Origin: Arthrobacter sp. UKPF54-2
Lineage (GTDB): Bacteria > Actinomycetota > Actinomycetes > Actinomycetales > Micrococcaceae
Assembly (NCBI RefSeq): GCF_007858535.1
Contig: NZ_CP040174.1
Location: forward strand, 3,410,001 to 3,474,000
Direction of reading: 5' to 3'
DNA length: 64,000 bases
Part shown: piece after piece, positions 45,739 to 54,958 of the stretch
How the letters are laid out: each line of letters begins with the position of its first letter
Position numbering within the stretch: the stretch's first letter is position 1
Translations under genes and position numbers: made by a program
Notes under the pieces: model-generated
The model's database searches: none
The model's input: only the letters and a program-made list of their open reading frames with translations
What the model was told of the DNA's origin: nothing

Positions 45739-47322
45739 CTAGGACTTCACGTCCACTGTAACGGTGTGGTACCCGGTAGCCCCGCTGGGCGCCGCCGGGG
45801 CGCGCTCTTCCACCTGCACGGCGCCGGCCAGGTCGGTGGCGCGGACCTGCACCTCGTGCCGGCCAGGGCCCAGCGGCAGGCTCAGCTTCCACTGCCGCCA
45901 GGTGTCCGTGGAGATCGCCGGCGCCAGTTCGGCCCGCTTCCACTCGCCGCGGTTCACGCGCACCTCCACCGAGCCGATGCCGCGGTGCTGGGCCCAGGCC
46001 ACGCCGCCAAAGTCCACTGTCCCGGCGGGCACGCTGCGCCCTGGCCGGGGCACGTCGATGCGCGAGGACGTTTTGATCGGTCCGCGGGCACTCCAGCCCC
46101 GCGGGGTCCAGTAGGCGACGTCGTCCGCGAACCGGGTGACTTTCAGTTCGGTGACCCATTTGGTCGCCGAGACGTAGCCGTAAAGCCCGGGCACCACGAG
46201 CCGGACCGGGAACCCGTGTTCCAGCGGCAGCGGTTCGCCGTTCATCCCCACTGCCAGCAGCGCGTCCCGGGTGTCCGTGAGCACCTCCAGCGGGGTTCCC
46301 GCGGTCCAGCCGTCCACGCTGCGGGAGAGCACCATGTCCGCGCCCGGTTTCGGGCCGGCGAGCGCCAGCAGCTCCCGGACCGGCCAGCCGAGCCAGCGTG
46401 CGTTGCCGATCAGGTCCCCGCCCACCTCGTTGGAGACGCAGGCGATGGTGATGTGCCGCTCGGTCAGGGGTTTGGCGAGCAGGCCGGCGAAGTCCAGTTC
46501 GACGTCGCGGTCCACCATGCCGGTCACTTTCAGCTTCCAGTCGCGCGGATCCACCAGGGGGACGCGCAGGGCGGTGTCGATCCGGTAAAAGTCCTTGTTC
46601 GGGGTCACCAGCGGGCCCAGCCCGGGCAGGGACAGCTCGGCGCCGGCGGGGACCGCCGGGGCCGCCGACGCCGGGCCGGGCAGCACCACTTTGCCGCGCA
46701 GCTCCGCGACGGCCGCCGCCGCTCCGCGCACCGTGGACGCCAGCGTTCCGCCGACGGCGACGACGGCGCCGGCCGCGCCCAGGGACTGCAGGAACCGGCG
46801 CCGGGCGGGGCCGTCCGTTGCGGCGGACTCCTGCCACTGCCTGAGCTTCCCGATCAGCCAGCGCAGCAGCATCATGCCCGCCGCGGCGCCCAGCAGTGGA
46901 ACGGGTATGGCGATGGGAGTGGCTTCCGCCCGGCCCAGCACGGCCGCCGCACCCGCCAGCCCGAAGACTCCGATAACGGCCAGTCCGGCAAAACGGCGGC
47001 GCCATTCCAGGACTCCGGCCAGCGCCGCCAGCGCCGCGATGACCAAGGACATGCCGACCAGCAGGGCGAGTTTGTCCGCCGTGCCGAAGAGGGAGATGGC
47101 CCAGTCCTTGACGCCCGGCGGGATGGCGTCGATCACGGCCCCGCCCACGGCCGTCACCGGTGACACCGAGGGGCTGAGCAGCCCGGCCGCGAGCTCGCCC
47201 AGCACTACGCCGGAGCCGGCCGCGGCCACTCCGGACGCGGCGGCCCACGGCAGCGGCCGCCGCCTGGCCGGGTGCGGGGTTCCGGCGGGGGCCGGGGCCG
47301 GAGCCGCCCGGGACGTGTTCAC
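45739..47322 (-). CDS. Membrane-anchored sulfite-oxidase-family molybdopterin oxidoreductase
   Basis: The 527-aa protein is a fusion. Residues 1-160 hold about four hydrophobic helices, then RRRFLQSLGAAGAVVAVGG (about 174-192) looks like a twin-arginine-type hydrophobic segment. From about 240 an oxidoreductase molybdopterin-binding domain begins, with the molybdenum-ligand Cys295 in ITIACVSNEVGG. A C-terminal immunoglobulin-like dimerisation domain ends the protein. There is no heme domain. The catalytic part is therefore placed at the outer face. The substrate may be sulfite or a sulfoxide (MsrP-like); this cannot be decided. It heads the operon that makes its own cofactor. Confidence 0.88.
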   Translation of the reverse strand: MNTSRAAPAPAPAGTPHPARRRPLPWAAASGVAAAGSGVVLGELAAGLLSPSVSPVTAVGGAVIDAIPPGVKDWAISLFGTADKLALLVGMSLVIAALAALAGVLEWRRRFAGLAVIGVFGLAGAAAVLGRAEATPIAIPVPLLGAAAGMMLLRWLIGKLRQWQESAATDGPARRRFLQSLGAAGAVVAVGGTLASTVRGAAAAVAELRGKVVLPGPASAAPAVPAGAELSLPGLGPLVTPNKDFYRIDTALRVPLVDPRDWKLKVTGMVDRDVELDFAGLLAKPLTERHITIACVSNEVGGDLIGNARWLGWPVRELLALAGPKPGADMVLSRSVDGWTAGTPLEVLTDTRDALLAVGMNGEPLPLEHGFPVRLVVPGLYGYVSATKWVTELKVTRFADDVAYWTPRGWSARGPIKTSSRIDVPRPGRSVPAGTVDFGGVAWAQHRGIGSVEVRVNRGEWKRAELAPAISTDTWRQWKLSLPLGPGRHEVQVRATDLAGAVQVEERAPAAPSGATGYHTVTVDVKS

Positions 47323-47402
47323 CCTTCCAGCATAAGTTCGCGGGCGCCAGTTCGTTGGCCCCGGGGCGTGATGCCTAGCCCGTAGTGGCGTAGCCTGACG
47401 GT

Positions 47403-48539
47403 ATGAGTGTTCAGCTTGGCATGCCCCAGCCCCGGGCGGAGGGCGGCCCCGGCGCGGGCCCTTCGGCGCCGCAGCCGGCCGGCCGCCCCGCCGGCATGCC
47501 TGCCGGGCTGCTGGACCGCTACGGCCGGCGGGCCACCGACATGCGGCTCTCGCTGACGGACAAATGCAACCTGCGCTGCAGCTACTGCATGCCGGCGGAG
47601 GGCCTCGAATGGCTGTCCAAGCAGGCCGTGATGACCGCGGAGGAGATCGTGCGGATCGTCCGGATCGGCGTGGACCTGCTGGGAGTGCGCGAACTCCGGC
47701 TGACCGGCGGTGAGCCGCTGGTCCGGGCCGACCTCCTGGACATCATCTCCGCCCTGCGCCGGGCCCACCCGGAGCTTCCGATCTCCATGACCACCAACGC
47801 CGTCGGGCTGGACAAGAAGGCGGCCGGGCTCAAAGCCGCCGGCCTCACCCGGATCAACGTGTCCCTGGATTCGCTCCATGAGGAAACGTTCACCAAGCTG
47901 ACCCGGCGCCCGTTCCTGGACCGGGTCCTCGCCGGCGTGGACGCCGCCTGGGCCGCCGGGCTGGGGCCGGTGAAGCTCAATGCCGTCCTGATGCGCGGCA
48001 TCAACGACGCCGAGTCCCCCTCGCTGCTGGCGTGGGCGCTGGACCGCGGCTACGAACTGCGCTTTATCGAACAGATGCCGCTGGACGCGGACCACGGCTG
48101 GACCCGCCGGAACATGATCACCGCCGCGGAGATCCGCGGCCTGCTCTCCGTCGACTATGTGCTCAGCCCCGATCCGCGGGAGCGCGACGGCGCCCCGGCC
48201 GAGCGTTTCGAGGTCCGCGCCCGTGTGCCGGGAACGGACCAGGCCGCCGGCCCGGTGCTGGGAACCGTCGGGATCATCGCCTCGGTCACCGAGCCGTTCT
48301 GCTCGGACTGCCGCCGCACCCGCATCACCGCGGAAGGCAAGATCATGAGCTGCCTGTTCTCCCGCGAGGAAATCGACCTGCTGGGGCTGCTCCGCGGCGG
48401 CGCCAGCGACGAGCAGCTTGCGGAGCGCTGGCAGGACGCCATGTGGCTCAAGCCCAAGGCCCACGGCATGGACCACGTTGGACTGGACGCCCCGGACTTC
48501 GTCCAGCCGGACCGCAGCATGAGCGCCATCGGAGGCTGA
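47403..48539 (+). CDS. moaA: GTP 3',8-cyclase MoaA
   Basis: MoaA is the radical-SAM enzyme that starts molybdenum-cofactor synthesis from GTP. The N-terminal cluster cysteines are C55, C59 and C62 (CNLRCSYC). The C-terminal cluster lies in FCSDCRRTRITAEGKIMSC, and the essential terminal Gly-Gly ends the protein (SAIGG). About 35 Pro/Gly/Ala-rich residues precede the core. A -10-like TAGCCT lies six bases before the ATG at 47403, so the transcript may be leaderless. It is divergent from the oxidoreductase gene across 80 bp and followed by moaD after seven bases. Confidence 0.95.
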   Translation: MSVQLGMPQPRAEGGPGAGPSAPQPAGRPAGMPAGLLDRYGRRATDMRLSLTDKCNLRCSYCMPAEGLEWLSKQAVMTAEEIVRIVRIGVDLLGVRELRLTGGEPLVRADLLDIISALRRAHPELPISMTTNAVGLDKKAAGLKAAGLTRINVSLDSLHEETFTKLTRRPFLDRVLAGVDAAWAAGLGPVKLNAVLMRGINDAESPSLLAWALDRGYELRFIEQMPLDADHGWTRRNMITAAEIRGLLSVDYVLSPDPRERDGAPAERFEVRARVPGTDQAAGPVLGTVGIIASVTEPFCSDCRRTRITAEGKIMSCLFSREEIDLLGLLRGGASDEQLAERWQDAMWLKPKAHGMDHVGLDAPDFVQPDRSMSAIGG

Positions 48540-48546
48540 ACCACCC

Positions 48547-48813
48547 GTGAACGTACGTTACTTCGCTGCCGCGCGCGCCGCCGCCGGCCTGGACGAGGAG
48601 AAATTCGACCTGGCCGACGGCGCCCCGCTGGCCAGCCTGCTGGAGGCGATCCTCGCCGTCGAACGGCCCGAGCCGCCGGCCGGCACCCCGCCGCTGGCCC
48701 GTATATTGGCCCGGTCCAGCTTCCTGGTCAACGAGGTGGCGGTCCGGAACGGCGCGGCGCTCCTGTCCGCGGACGACGTCGTCGACGTGCTGCCGCCGTT
48801 CGCCGGCGGGTAG
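48547..48813 (+). CDS. moaD: Molybdopterin synthase sulfur carrier subunit
   Basis: The 88-residue ubiquitin-like protein ends in FAGG, the Gly-Gly that is thiocarboxylated. MNVRYFAAARAAAGLDEE and SFLVNEVAVRNGAALLSADDVVDVLPP are typical of MoaD/ThiS. The start is GTG at 48547. It partners MoaE on the other strand. A 14-bp tandem repeat begins at its stop codon. Confidence 0.92.
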   Translation: MNVRYFAAARAAAGLDEEKFDLADGAPLASLLEAILAVERPEPPAGTPPLARILARSSFLVNEVAVRNGAALLSADDVVDVLPPFAGG

Positions 48814-48846
48814 CCGCCCGCGGGTAGCCGCCCGCGGGTAGCCGCC
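48808..48846. repeat. 14-bp tandem repeat across the moaD stop
   Basis: GGGTAGCCGCCCGC occurs twice and a third time in part (11 bases). The first unit includes the TAG stop of moaD; each unit carries an in-phase-shifted TAG, so changes in copy number would not extend MoaD. Confidence 0.8.
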
Positions 48847-48873
48847 GCCCGGCCACGGCCAGCCGGACAGCCC

Positions 48874-49779
48874 TCAGCTGCCGGCCAGCGCCTCCCGGAC
48901 GCTTTCCGCGACGGCTGCGGCACCGGCGTCGCCCATCACGATCGTGTAGTGGTTGACGTCCGGGACCTCGCGGACCCGCAGGGACGGCAGTTTGGCGGCC
49001 CAGTCGTCCAGGTAGCCCGGTGAGTAGAGTGCAGCCGGTTCGTTGAGCAGGCCGCGCGGGGCACGGAGCACTACGGTGTCCACGGCGAGTTCATCCAGGG
49101 CCTTCAGCAGCGAGGCGCCGCGGTGCAGTTCGGCGGTGTCCTCGGCCATCGCCTGGTAGCGGGTCGCCGGCCGCAGCTCGGGCGCCTCGCCCGTGAGGTC
49201 GTAGTCCACGTAGGCCTCGATGAGCGGGCCCCAGTCGCCGCTGAAGGCCGGGTGCTGGCGCCAGAACGAGCGGTACACCTCGCGGCTCGGGAAGGTGGCG
49301 TTCAGGCGCTCCGCCGCCGGGCCCAGCACCGAGGAAATGACCTCGGCGTCGGAGATCCCCGCCGGCACCTGCAGCGGCAGGCCGCCGTCCACCAGGACCA
49401 GCGAGCGGACCCGCTCCGGGAACAGGTTCGCGAGCACCAGCGAGGCGAACGCGCCCATCGAATGCCCCACCACCACCACCGGGCCCGGCGCCAGCTCCGC
49501 CAGCACGGCCGCGAGGTCCTCGGCGTGCGAGGGCATGCCGTACGGCGCGGGCAGCCCGTTGCTGCGGCCGCGGCCGCGCAGGTCGGGGGCGATGATCCGC
49601 ACCTCCGGCAGCGCCTCGGCCAGGTACGGCCAGGCCTTGTGCGAGGCGGTGACGCCGTGGACGGCGAGGATGGTGGGCGCGGCCGGGTCTTCCGGGCCCC
49701 AGATGGCGGTGTGCAGTGTGCCGCCGCGGACCGCCACGTCGACGGTGCGGTAGGTGTCCTGGCTGGCTGTCTGGGTCAT
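48874..49779 (-). CDS. Alpha/beta hydrolase
   Basis: The 301-residue protein has the alpha/beta-hydrolase fold. ILAVHGVTASHKAW forms the oxyanion region, VVVVGHSMGAFASL the nucleophile elbow with Ser, and DVNHYTIVMG the catalytic His. It is an esterase, thioesterase or similar enzyme; the substrate is not readable. The start at 49779 overlaps the TetR gene stop as ATGA. As the last gene of the Liv/ligase operon it could hydrolyse an imported ester or release a product from CoA. The ORF continues upstream in the same frame without family likeness. Confidence 0.85.
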   Translation of the reverse strand: MTQTASQDTYRTVDVAVRGGTLHTAIWGPEDPAAPTILAVHGVTASHKAWPYLAEALPEVRIIAPDLRGRGRSNGLPAPYGMPSHAEDLAAVLAELAPGPVVVVGHSMGAFASLVLANLFPERVRSLVLVDGGLPLQVPAGISDAEVISSVLGPAAERLNATFPSREVYRSFWRQHPAFSGDWGPLIEAYVDYDLTGEAPELRPATRYQAMAEDTAELHRGASLLKALDELAVDTVVLRAPRGLLNEPAALYSPGYLDDWAAKLPSLRVREVPDVNHYTIVMGDAGAAAVAESVREALAGS

Positions 49780-50453
49780 GGGGCTGTCCCTTCCTGGGGC
49801 GGGGTGGGGTTCGCGGCCGGTCCTGGGGCGGAACCGGGCGTGGGCGCAAGCGCCCGTTCGATGAACTGCATCATTTCCTCGAAGACTTCCTCGGGCACAT
49901 CGGGCCGGGCACCGGCGGCGGGTGTGGCGCCCTCCTCGTCCCAGAGCACCCAGCGCATGCCGATCAGCTCGCCGATGCCCATCAGGGCCCACGCCGCCAC
50001 GGTGGGGTCCATCTCGCGGACCTCGCCGCTGAGCTGGGCCGCTTTGAGCCCTTCGATGTAGCCGTTGACGATCCGGGTGTAGTGCAGGCGCAGGGCCCCG
50101 GGTGAGACGAATTCGGCCTGGCGGATGATCCGGTACAGCGCCGGGTGCTCGGCGGTGAAGCGGAAGAAGGCCCGGAAGCCGGCCCGTTCCGCCTCAAGCC
50201 GGGTCCCGGCGCTCCGGGCGGCGTCGGTCATGGCATGCCGGACGCGCCGGTTCAGGTCCTCGACCACCTCGTCGAAAATGGCCTGTTTGCCGTCGAAGTA
50301 CAGGTAGAAGGTGCCGAGGCCCACCCCGGCGGCTTCGGTGATCTTGACGATCGAGGCCTCGTGGTAGCCCACCGAGGCGAAGACCGCTTCGGCGGCCTCA
50401 AGGAGCTTGGCCCGGGTGCGGGTGCCGCGGGCGGTGCGCGGTGCGGCGCTCAT
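49776..50453 (-). CDS. TetR-family transcriptional regulator
   Basis: The 225-aa protein has a TetR helix-turn-helix (ITEAAGVGLGTFYLYFDGKQAIFDEVV at about residues 38-64) and a helical ligand domain. A Pro/Ala-rich tail follows. It overlaps the ligase gene by four bases upstream and the hydrolase gene by four bases downstream, so it is part of the operon and likely controls it. Regulators placed with acyl-CoA ligases often sense acyl-CoA; that is inference. Confidence 0.88.
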   Translation of the reverse strand: MSAAPRTARGTRTRAKLLEAAEAVFASVGYHEASIVKITEAAGVGLGTFYLYFDGKQAIFDEVVEDLNRRVRHAMTDAARSAGTRLEAERAGFRAFFRFTAEHPALYRIIRQAEFVSPGALRLHYTRIVNGYIEGLKAAQLSGEVREMDPTVAAWALMGIGELIGMRWVLWDEEGATPAAGARPDVPEEVFEEMMQFIERALAPTPGSAPGPAANPTPPQEGTAP

Positions 50454-52072
50454 GCCCGGCTCCGTTCCGCCGGCACGGAGCCGGCCTGGCCGCGTTCGGC
50501 GAGGTCCTGCCGGAGCCGGGCGCGGAGCACCTTGTTCAGCGCCGTGCGGGGCAGTGCCGCCACGGTCTCGATCCGGGACGGAACCTTGAAGCGGGCCAGC
50601 TGGGAGGCGCAGTGCTCCAGCAGTTCCTGCTCGTCGGTGGCCATGCCCGGACGGACCACCACAAAGGCCATGCCGCTTTCGCCCCAGCGTTCGTCCGCCA
50701 CCCCGACGACGGCGGCCTGAGCCACCGCGGGATGGGTCAGCAGGGCGGCCTCGACCTCGGCCGGGGCGACGTTCTCACCGCCGGAGATGTAGATGTCCTT
50801 GAGCCGGTCCACCACCTTGATGTACCCCTCGGCGTCGCGCTCCACAAGGTCGCCGGTGCGCAGCCAGCCGTCGACGAGGACGGCAGCCGTCGCGGCGGGG
50901 TCACGGAAGTACCCGGCAAAGACGCCCGGGCCGCCCACCAGCAGCTCGCCGGTGGCGGCGCCGTCGAGGATTTCCCCCGTGACGGGATCCGCCACGGCGA
51001 CGGCGACGTGCGGGTAGGGCTTGCCGGAGTACCCCACCATCCGTTCGGCGTCCTCGTTCGGCAGGCAGAGCACGTTCGGGGAGGCCTCGGTGAGGCCGTA
51101 GCCCTGGCTCAGCGCCACTCCCCTGCGGTGCCAGATCCGCAGCAGCGGCGCCGGCATCGGCGCGCCGCCAACCACCGCGTGGCGCAGGCTGCCCAGTTCG
51201 GCGTGGGCAAAGTCCGGGTGCTCGGCGAGCATCAGGTACTGGGTGGGGACGCCCATCAGCATGGTCACGCCGCGTTCGGCGATCAGCTGCAGGACCCGGC
51301 CCGGTTCGAAGCCGCGCTCCAGCACCACGGTGGCCCCGGTCCACCAGGCCAGCAGCGGCTGGATGTTCCAGCCGCCCACATGGAACTGCGGCAGCACGGC
51401 CAGCACCACGTCGCTGCTGCCCATGTCCAGGGTGCGGGAGAGCGCGAGGTTGTTCCAGAAGCAGTTGGCATGGGTCAGCACGGCTGCCTTGCTGGCGCCC
51501 TCGGTGCCCGAGGTGAAGATCATCAGCAGCGCGTCGTCGTCGCGCACCTCGCGGCGTGGCGCGCCGGCACCTTCGGGCGCGGACCGGACCCGGGTGGGCG
51601 GCGGAACGGACTTCTCGACGCCGCCGGGACCCAGGGCGGCGGTGCGCGGCCGGTGCGGCAGCAGCGCGCAGGCCGCCGCGGCGAGTGCGTCGAGTTCGCC
51701 TTCGACCAGCAGCAGCTGCGGCTCGGCGAGTTCCAGCTGGGCCGCCAGTTCCCGGGGTGAGAGCCGCCAGGATAGCGGGACCAGGACCAGCCCGGCCTTG
51801 GCGCAGGCGAAGAAGGCCACCACATGGTCCGAGCTGTTGCCGGTCAGGCTCGCGATCCGGTCCCCGATCGAGTAGCCGGCGGCCCGGAAGCCGTCAGCGA
51901 GGGCGGCCGCGCGGCGTTCCAGCTCGCTGTAGCTCAGGGTGCAGCCGCGGTCGTCGATGGCGACGCGGTGCCCGGTGGTCAGGCTGCGGTCGGTGGTCCA
52001 GCGGCCCAGGGTGTGCAGGCCGTCGGCGGGGCGGGGGCCGACGGGGCCGACGGGGCCGGTTGGCCGGCTCAT
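50450..52072 (-). CDS. AMP-binding acyl-CoA ligase
   Basis: The 540-aa enzyme belongs to the adenylate-forming family that activates a carboxylic acid to its CoA thioester. LMIFTSGTEGASKAAVLTHAN is the ATP P-loop, GYGLTEASP the adenine motif, GWLRTGDLVERD the hinge, and LPRTALNKVLRARL has the C-terminal catalytic Lys. The overall sequence is nearest to fatty-acid and aromatic-acid ligases such as FadD types; the substrate is unknown. It overlaps livM by four bases, tying acid activation to the ABC importer. Confidence 0.9.
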   Translation of the reverse strand: MSRPTGPVGPVGPRPADGLHTLGRWTTDRSLTTGHRVAIDDRGCTLSYSELERRAAALADGFRAAGYSIGDRIASLTGNSSDHVVAFFACAKAGLVLVPLSWRLSPRELAAQLELAEPQLLLVEGELDALAAAACALLPHRPRTAALGPGGVEKSVPPPTRVRSAPEGAGAPRREVRDDDALLMIFTSGTEGASKAAVLTHANCFWNNLALSRTLDMGSSDVVLAVLPQFHVGGWNIQPLLAWWTGATVVLERGFEPGRVLQLIAERGVTMLMGVPTQYLMLAEHPDFAHAELGSLRHAVVGGAPMPAPLLRIWHRRGVALSQGYGLTEASPNVLCLPNEDAERMVGYSGKPYPHVAVAVADPVTGEILDGAATGELLVGGPGVFAGYFRDPAATAAVLVDGWLRTGDLVERDAEGYIKVVDRLKDIYISGGENVAPAEVEAALLTHPAVAQAAVVGVADERWGESGMAFVVVRPGMATDEQELLEHCASQLARFKVPSRIETVAALPRTALNKVLRARLRQDLAERGQAGSVPAERSRA

Positions 52073-53295
52073 GCGGCGTCCTCGAGGATGTCGCGCGGGG
52101 TTTCGGTGCCGTGGCTGCCGGCGCGCCGGCCCCGGCGGCGCTGCGCCAGCCGTTCGGCGGTTCCGGTGATGCCGCCGGGCAGGAAGATCACCACGAGGAT
52201 GAACAGGGTGCCGAGGATGAAGAGCGGTTCGGACAGCGGCACGCGGAGGATGTCCGGGAGCGACTTGACGGCTTCCGAGTTGGCCAGCGTGGTGAGGCGC
52301 TGGTCCAGGATCGTGTAGAACACGCCGCCGATCACGGCACCCCAGCGCGAGCCGACCCCGCCCAGGACCACCATCACCAGCAGGGTCACGGTGAGGTCCG
52401 AGGATACCGCCCGGGGCACCGCCCCGCTCTGCAGCAGCAGGAAGACCATCCCGATGACGCAGACCAGGACGGCGGAGACCACGAAGATCAGCAGTTTAAC
52501 CAGATACGGTTGCAGGCCCAGGACGCGGACCCGCAGTTCGTTCTCCCGCACGGCGGCCGCGGCGTGACCGGCCCGGGAGGACTGTACCCAGGTGACGACG
52601 ATAAACACGGCCACCAGCACGGCCAGCGCCAGCCAGTACAGGTTGCGGGTGTTGACCACCCCCACCAGCACGTCGGGCAGGTTGTCGGTGCGCAGCGTCA
52701 GCCCTTCGTCCCCGCCGGTCCTGCCATCGGGGTTGCGGCCCACGATCACCGAGCCGGCCTGCGCGAACGCGAGTGTGACCATGGCGAACGGGATACCGTT
52801 GACCCGCAGGCTGATGCTGCCCACCACGTGGGCCAGGACAACCACGATCAGCAGGGTCAGGCCCATGGCCGGCAGCAGCGGGATGTCCAGGTTCTGCAGG
52901 ATGATGGCGAGCCCGTAGACGCCCGCGCCGAAGTAGAGGGCGTGGCCGAAGGACAGCAGCCCCGCCACGCCGAGGAGCAGGTGGTAGGTCAGGGCCGCGG
53001 CCGCCATCAGCATGCACATCGCCAGCAGCTGCAGGGACCCGGGCGTGTAGCTGGGGCCGGGCAGCACGCCCGGCAGCGAGATGTTCAGCAGCGGCAGCAG
53101 GACCAGGAGCAGCACGCCGGCCGCTCCCGCGGCCCAGCACGCAAGCCGGCGGCCGGTGATGGCGGGGCGAGGTGCGCTGCCGGCTGCTCCCCGCGCGTCG
53201 TGCTTGCGGGGCCCGCGGGCCGTGCCGCCGTGGGGCGCCGGCCGGTCCTGGCGGGCGGTGTCGTCGGTGCTGGAGGTGTCAGTGTCGGTGGTCAT
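52069..53295 (-). CDS. Liv-type ABC transporter permease (LivM family)
   Basis: The 408-residue permease has a polar N-terminus of about 45 residues and then about nine to ten helices. GLLSFGHALYFGAGVYGLAIIL and the later EAA-like region (AVRENELRVRVLGLQPYLVKLLIFVVSA) are typical of LivM. It pairs with the LivH-type permease upstream. The ATG at 53295 overlaps the LivH stop. A much longer open frame is a shadow crossing the LivH gene. Confidence 0.9.
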   Translation of the reverse strand: MTTDTDTSSTDDTARQDRPAPHGGTARGPRKHDARGAAGSAPRPAITGRRLACWAAGAAGVLLLVLLPLLNISLPGVLPGPSYTPGSLQLLAMCMLMAAAALTYHLLLGVAGLLSFGHALYFGAGVYGLAIILQNLDIPLLPAMGLTLLIVVVLAHVVGSISLRVNGIPFAMVTLAFAQAGSVIVGRNPDGRTGGDEGLTLRTDNLPDVLVGVVNTRNLYWLALAVLVAVFIVVTWVQSSRAGHAAAAVRENELRVRVLGLQPYLVKLLIFVVSAVLVCVIGMVFLLLQSGAVPRAVSSDLTVTLLVMVVLGGVGSRWGAVIGGVFYTILDQRLTTLANSEAVKSLPDILRVPLSEPLFILGTLFILVVIFLPGGITGTAERLAQRRRGRRAGSHGTETPRDILEDAA

Positions 53296-54167
53296 GCGGT
53301 TCTCCCGAGCAGGCCGGTGGGGCGGAACAGCAGCACGAGCGCCAGCGCCAGCACCACGACGAAGTCGCCGGTGCCGCCGAGGTAGAAGTTCGCGAACTGC
53401 TGCAGGACGGCGACGGCGACGGCGGCGATGGCCGCGCCGGTCAGCGAGCCGAGGCCGCCGATGACCGTGACGATGAAGGCGAAGATCAGCAGCGAGCCGC
53501 CGAGCATCGGCGAGACGTAGCCGAAGTAGTGCGAGGCCAGGACCCCGCCGAGGCCGGCCGCCGCCCCGCCGATGGTGAAGACGAGGGTGAAGGCCTTGCG
53601 GACGTCGATGCCAAGGGCGGTGACCATGGACCGGTTTTCGACGCCGGCGCGGATGATCATGCCGTACCGGGTCTTCTGCAGGAAGAACACCAGGCCCAGC
53701 AGCACCATCACGGCGGCGATGATGCAGACGAAGCGGTCGTTGGGGATCCGGGCGCCGAGGATTTCGGTGGTGTCCTTGAACCAGGCCGGCCCCTGGATGT
53801 AGACCGGGTCGGTGCCCCAGACGCCGTCGAACAGGGCCACGGCGGCGAGCGAGAGGCCCACGGTGACGAGGACCTGCTCGATGTGCCGCTGGTAGAGGCG
53901 GCGGATCAGGACAAACTCGGTGAACGCCGCGAAGGCGGCGCCGGCGGCAGCGCCGATCAGGAGGGACAGCAGGAACGTCCCCCAGTTGTCGGCGCCGGTG
54001 CGCCGGGCGACCTCCCAGCCGGTGAAGGCGCCGAGGGTCAGAAACGCGCCGTGGGCGAAATTCAACACGCCCATTAGGCCGTAGATCAGCGACAGGCCGG
54101 CGGCCACCAGGAAGTACAGGGCTCCGAGGCCGAGGCCGGTGAACAGGAGCAGGACAAGGGTGCTCAC
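53292..54167 (-). CDS. Liv-type ABC transporter permease (LivH family)
   Basis: The 291-aa protein has about eight helices with GLSLIYGLMGVLNFAHGAFLTLGAF at the start and AIRGMVTALGID-like and GGLGSLTGAAIAAVAVAVLQQF segments (here RSMVTALGIDVRKAFTLVF). It forms the pore with the LivM-type permease. Four-base overlaps join it to genes on both sides. Confidence 0.92.
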   Translation of the reverse strand: MSTLVLLLFTGLGLGALYFLVAAGLSLIYGLMGVLNFAHGAFLTLGAFTGWEVARRTGADNWGTFLLSLLIGAAAGAAFAAFTEFVLIRRLYQRHIEQVLVTVGLSLAAVALFDGVWGTDPVYIQGPAWFKDTTEILGARIPNDRFVCIIAAVMVLLGLVFFLQKTRYGMIIRAGVENRSMVTALGIDVRKAFTLVFTIGGAAAGLGGVLASHYFGYVSPMLGGSLLIFAFIVTVIGGLGSLTGAAIAAVAVAVLQQFANFYLGGTGDFVVVLALALVLLFRPTGLLGRTA

Positions 54168-54958
54168 AGGGCCGCCCCTTTCTCCGCCGGGCCCCCGGCA
54201 GGTGCCACGCTGGTCTCCGCGCCGTGGGCGCCCTCGGTGGAGACACCCAGGTGGCGCTGGATCAGCCCGGTGTCGTCGAGGAACTCCAGGGCCGGGCCGG
54301 TGTGGACCACCCGCCCGCCGGAGAGGACGACGGCGCCCTCGGCCAGCTGGCGGACGACGTGCAGGTTCTGCTCCACAAGCAGGATCGGGACGGTTTTGGC
54401 CGCTTCCGCCAGGGTCTCGGCGACCTCGGCGACGATCTTGGGGGCAAGGCCCTTGGTGGGTTCGTCCACCAGCAGGATCTTGTTGGTGTTCAGCAGGGCG
54501 CGGGCCAGCGAGACCATCTGCTGCTGGCCGCCGGAGAGCGTTCCGGCCATCTGCGCGGAGCGGGCCAGCAGGTCGGGGAAGAGCTCCTCGACGAGCTGCC
54601 GGCGCGGCGCGGCGTCGCGCTCGGCGAGCCTCAGGTTCTCCGCGACGGTCAGTTTGGAGAAGACCTCGCGGTCCTCCGGGACGTAGCCCACGCCGCTGCG
54701 GATGATCTTGAAGGTGGCTTCCTTTTCGATCCGCACACCGTCCAGTTCCACGGTGCCGGTGCGGTCGATCAGGCCGATGATGGCCTTGATGGTGCTGGTT
54801 TTGCCGACGCCGTTGCGGCCCAGCAGGGCGGTGATCCCCGTGGCGGGGACGGTGAAGGACACGTCCTCCACGACCTGCTGGCCGGCAATCGAGGCGTACA
54901 GCGACTCGACCTTCAGGATGGGCCGGGCTGCGGCGCGGCTTTCGGCTGCGGTGCTCAT
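54164..54958 (-). CDS. Liv-type ABC transporter ATP-binding protein (LivF family)
   Basis: The 264-residue ATPase has Walker A GRNGVGKTS, signature LSGGQQQM and Walker B ILLVDEP. VGYVPEDREVF is typical of LivF. About 25 residues after the core are Ala/Gly-rich. It works with the LivG-type ATPase of the next gene upstream. Confidence 0.93.
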   Translation of the reverse strand: MSTAAESRAAARPILKVESLYASIAGQQVVEDVSFTVPATGITALLGRNGVGKTSTIKAIIGLIDRTGTVELDGVRIEKEATFKIIRSGVGYVPEDREVFSKLTVAENLRLAERDAAPRRQLVEELFPDLLARSAQMAGTLSGGQQQMVSLARALLNTNKILLVDEPTKGLAPKIVAEVAETLAEAAKTVPILLVEQNLHVVRQLAEGAVVLSGGRVVHTGPALEFLDDTGLIQRHLGVSTEGAHGAETSVAPAGGPAEKGAAL

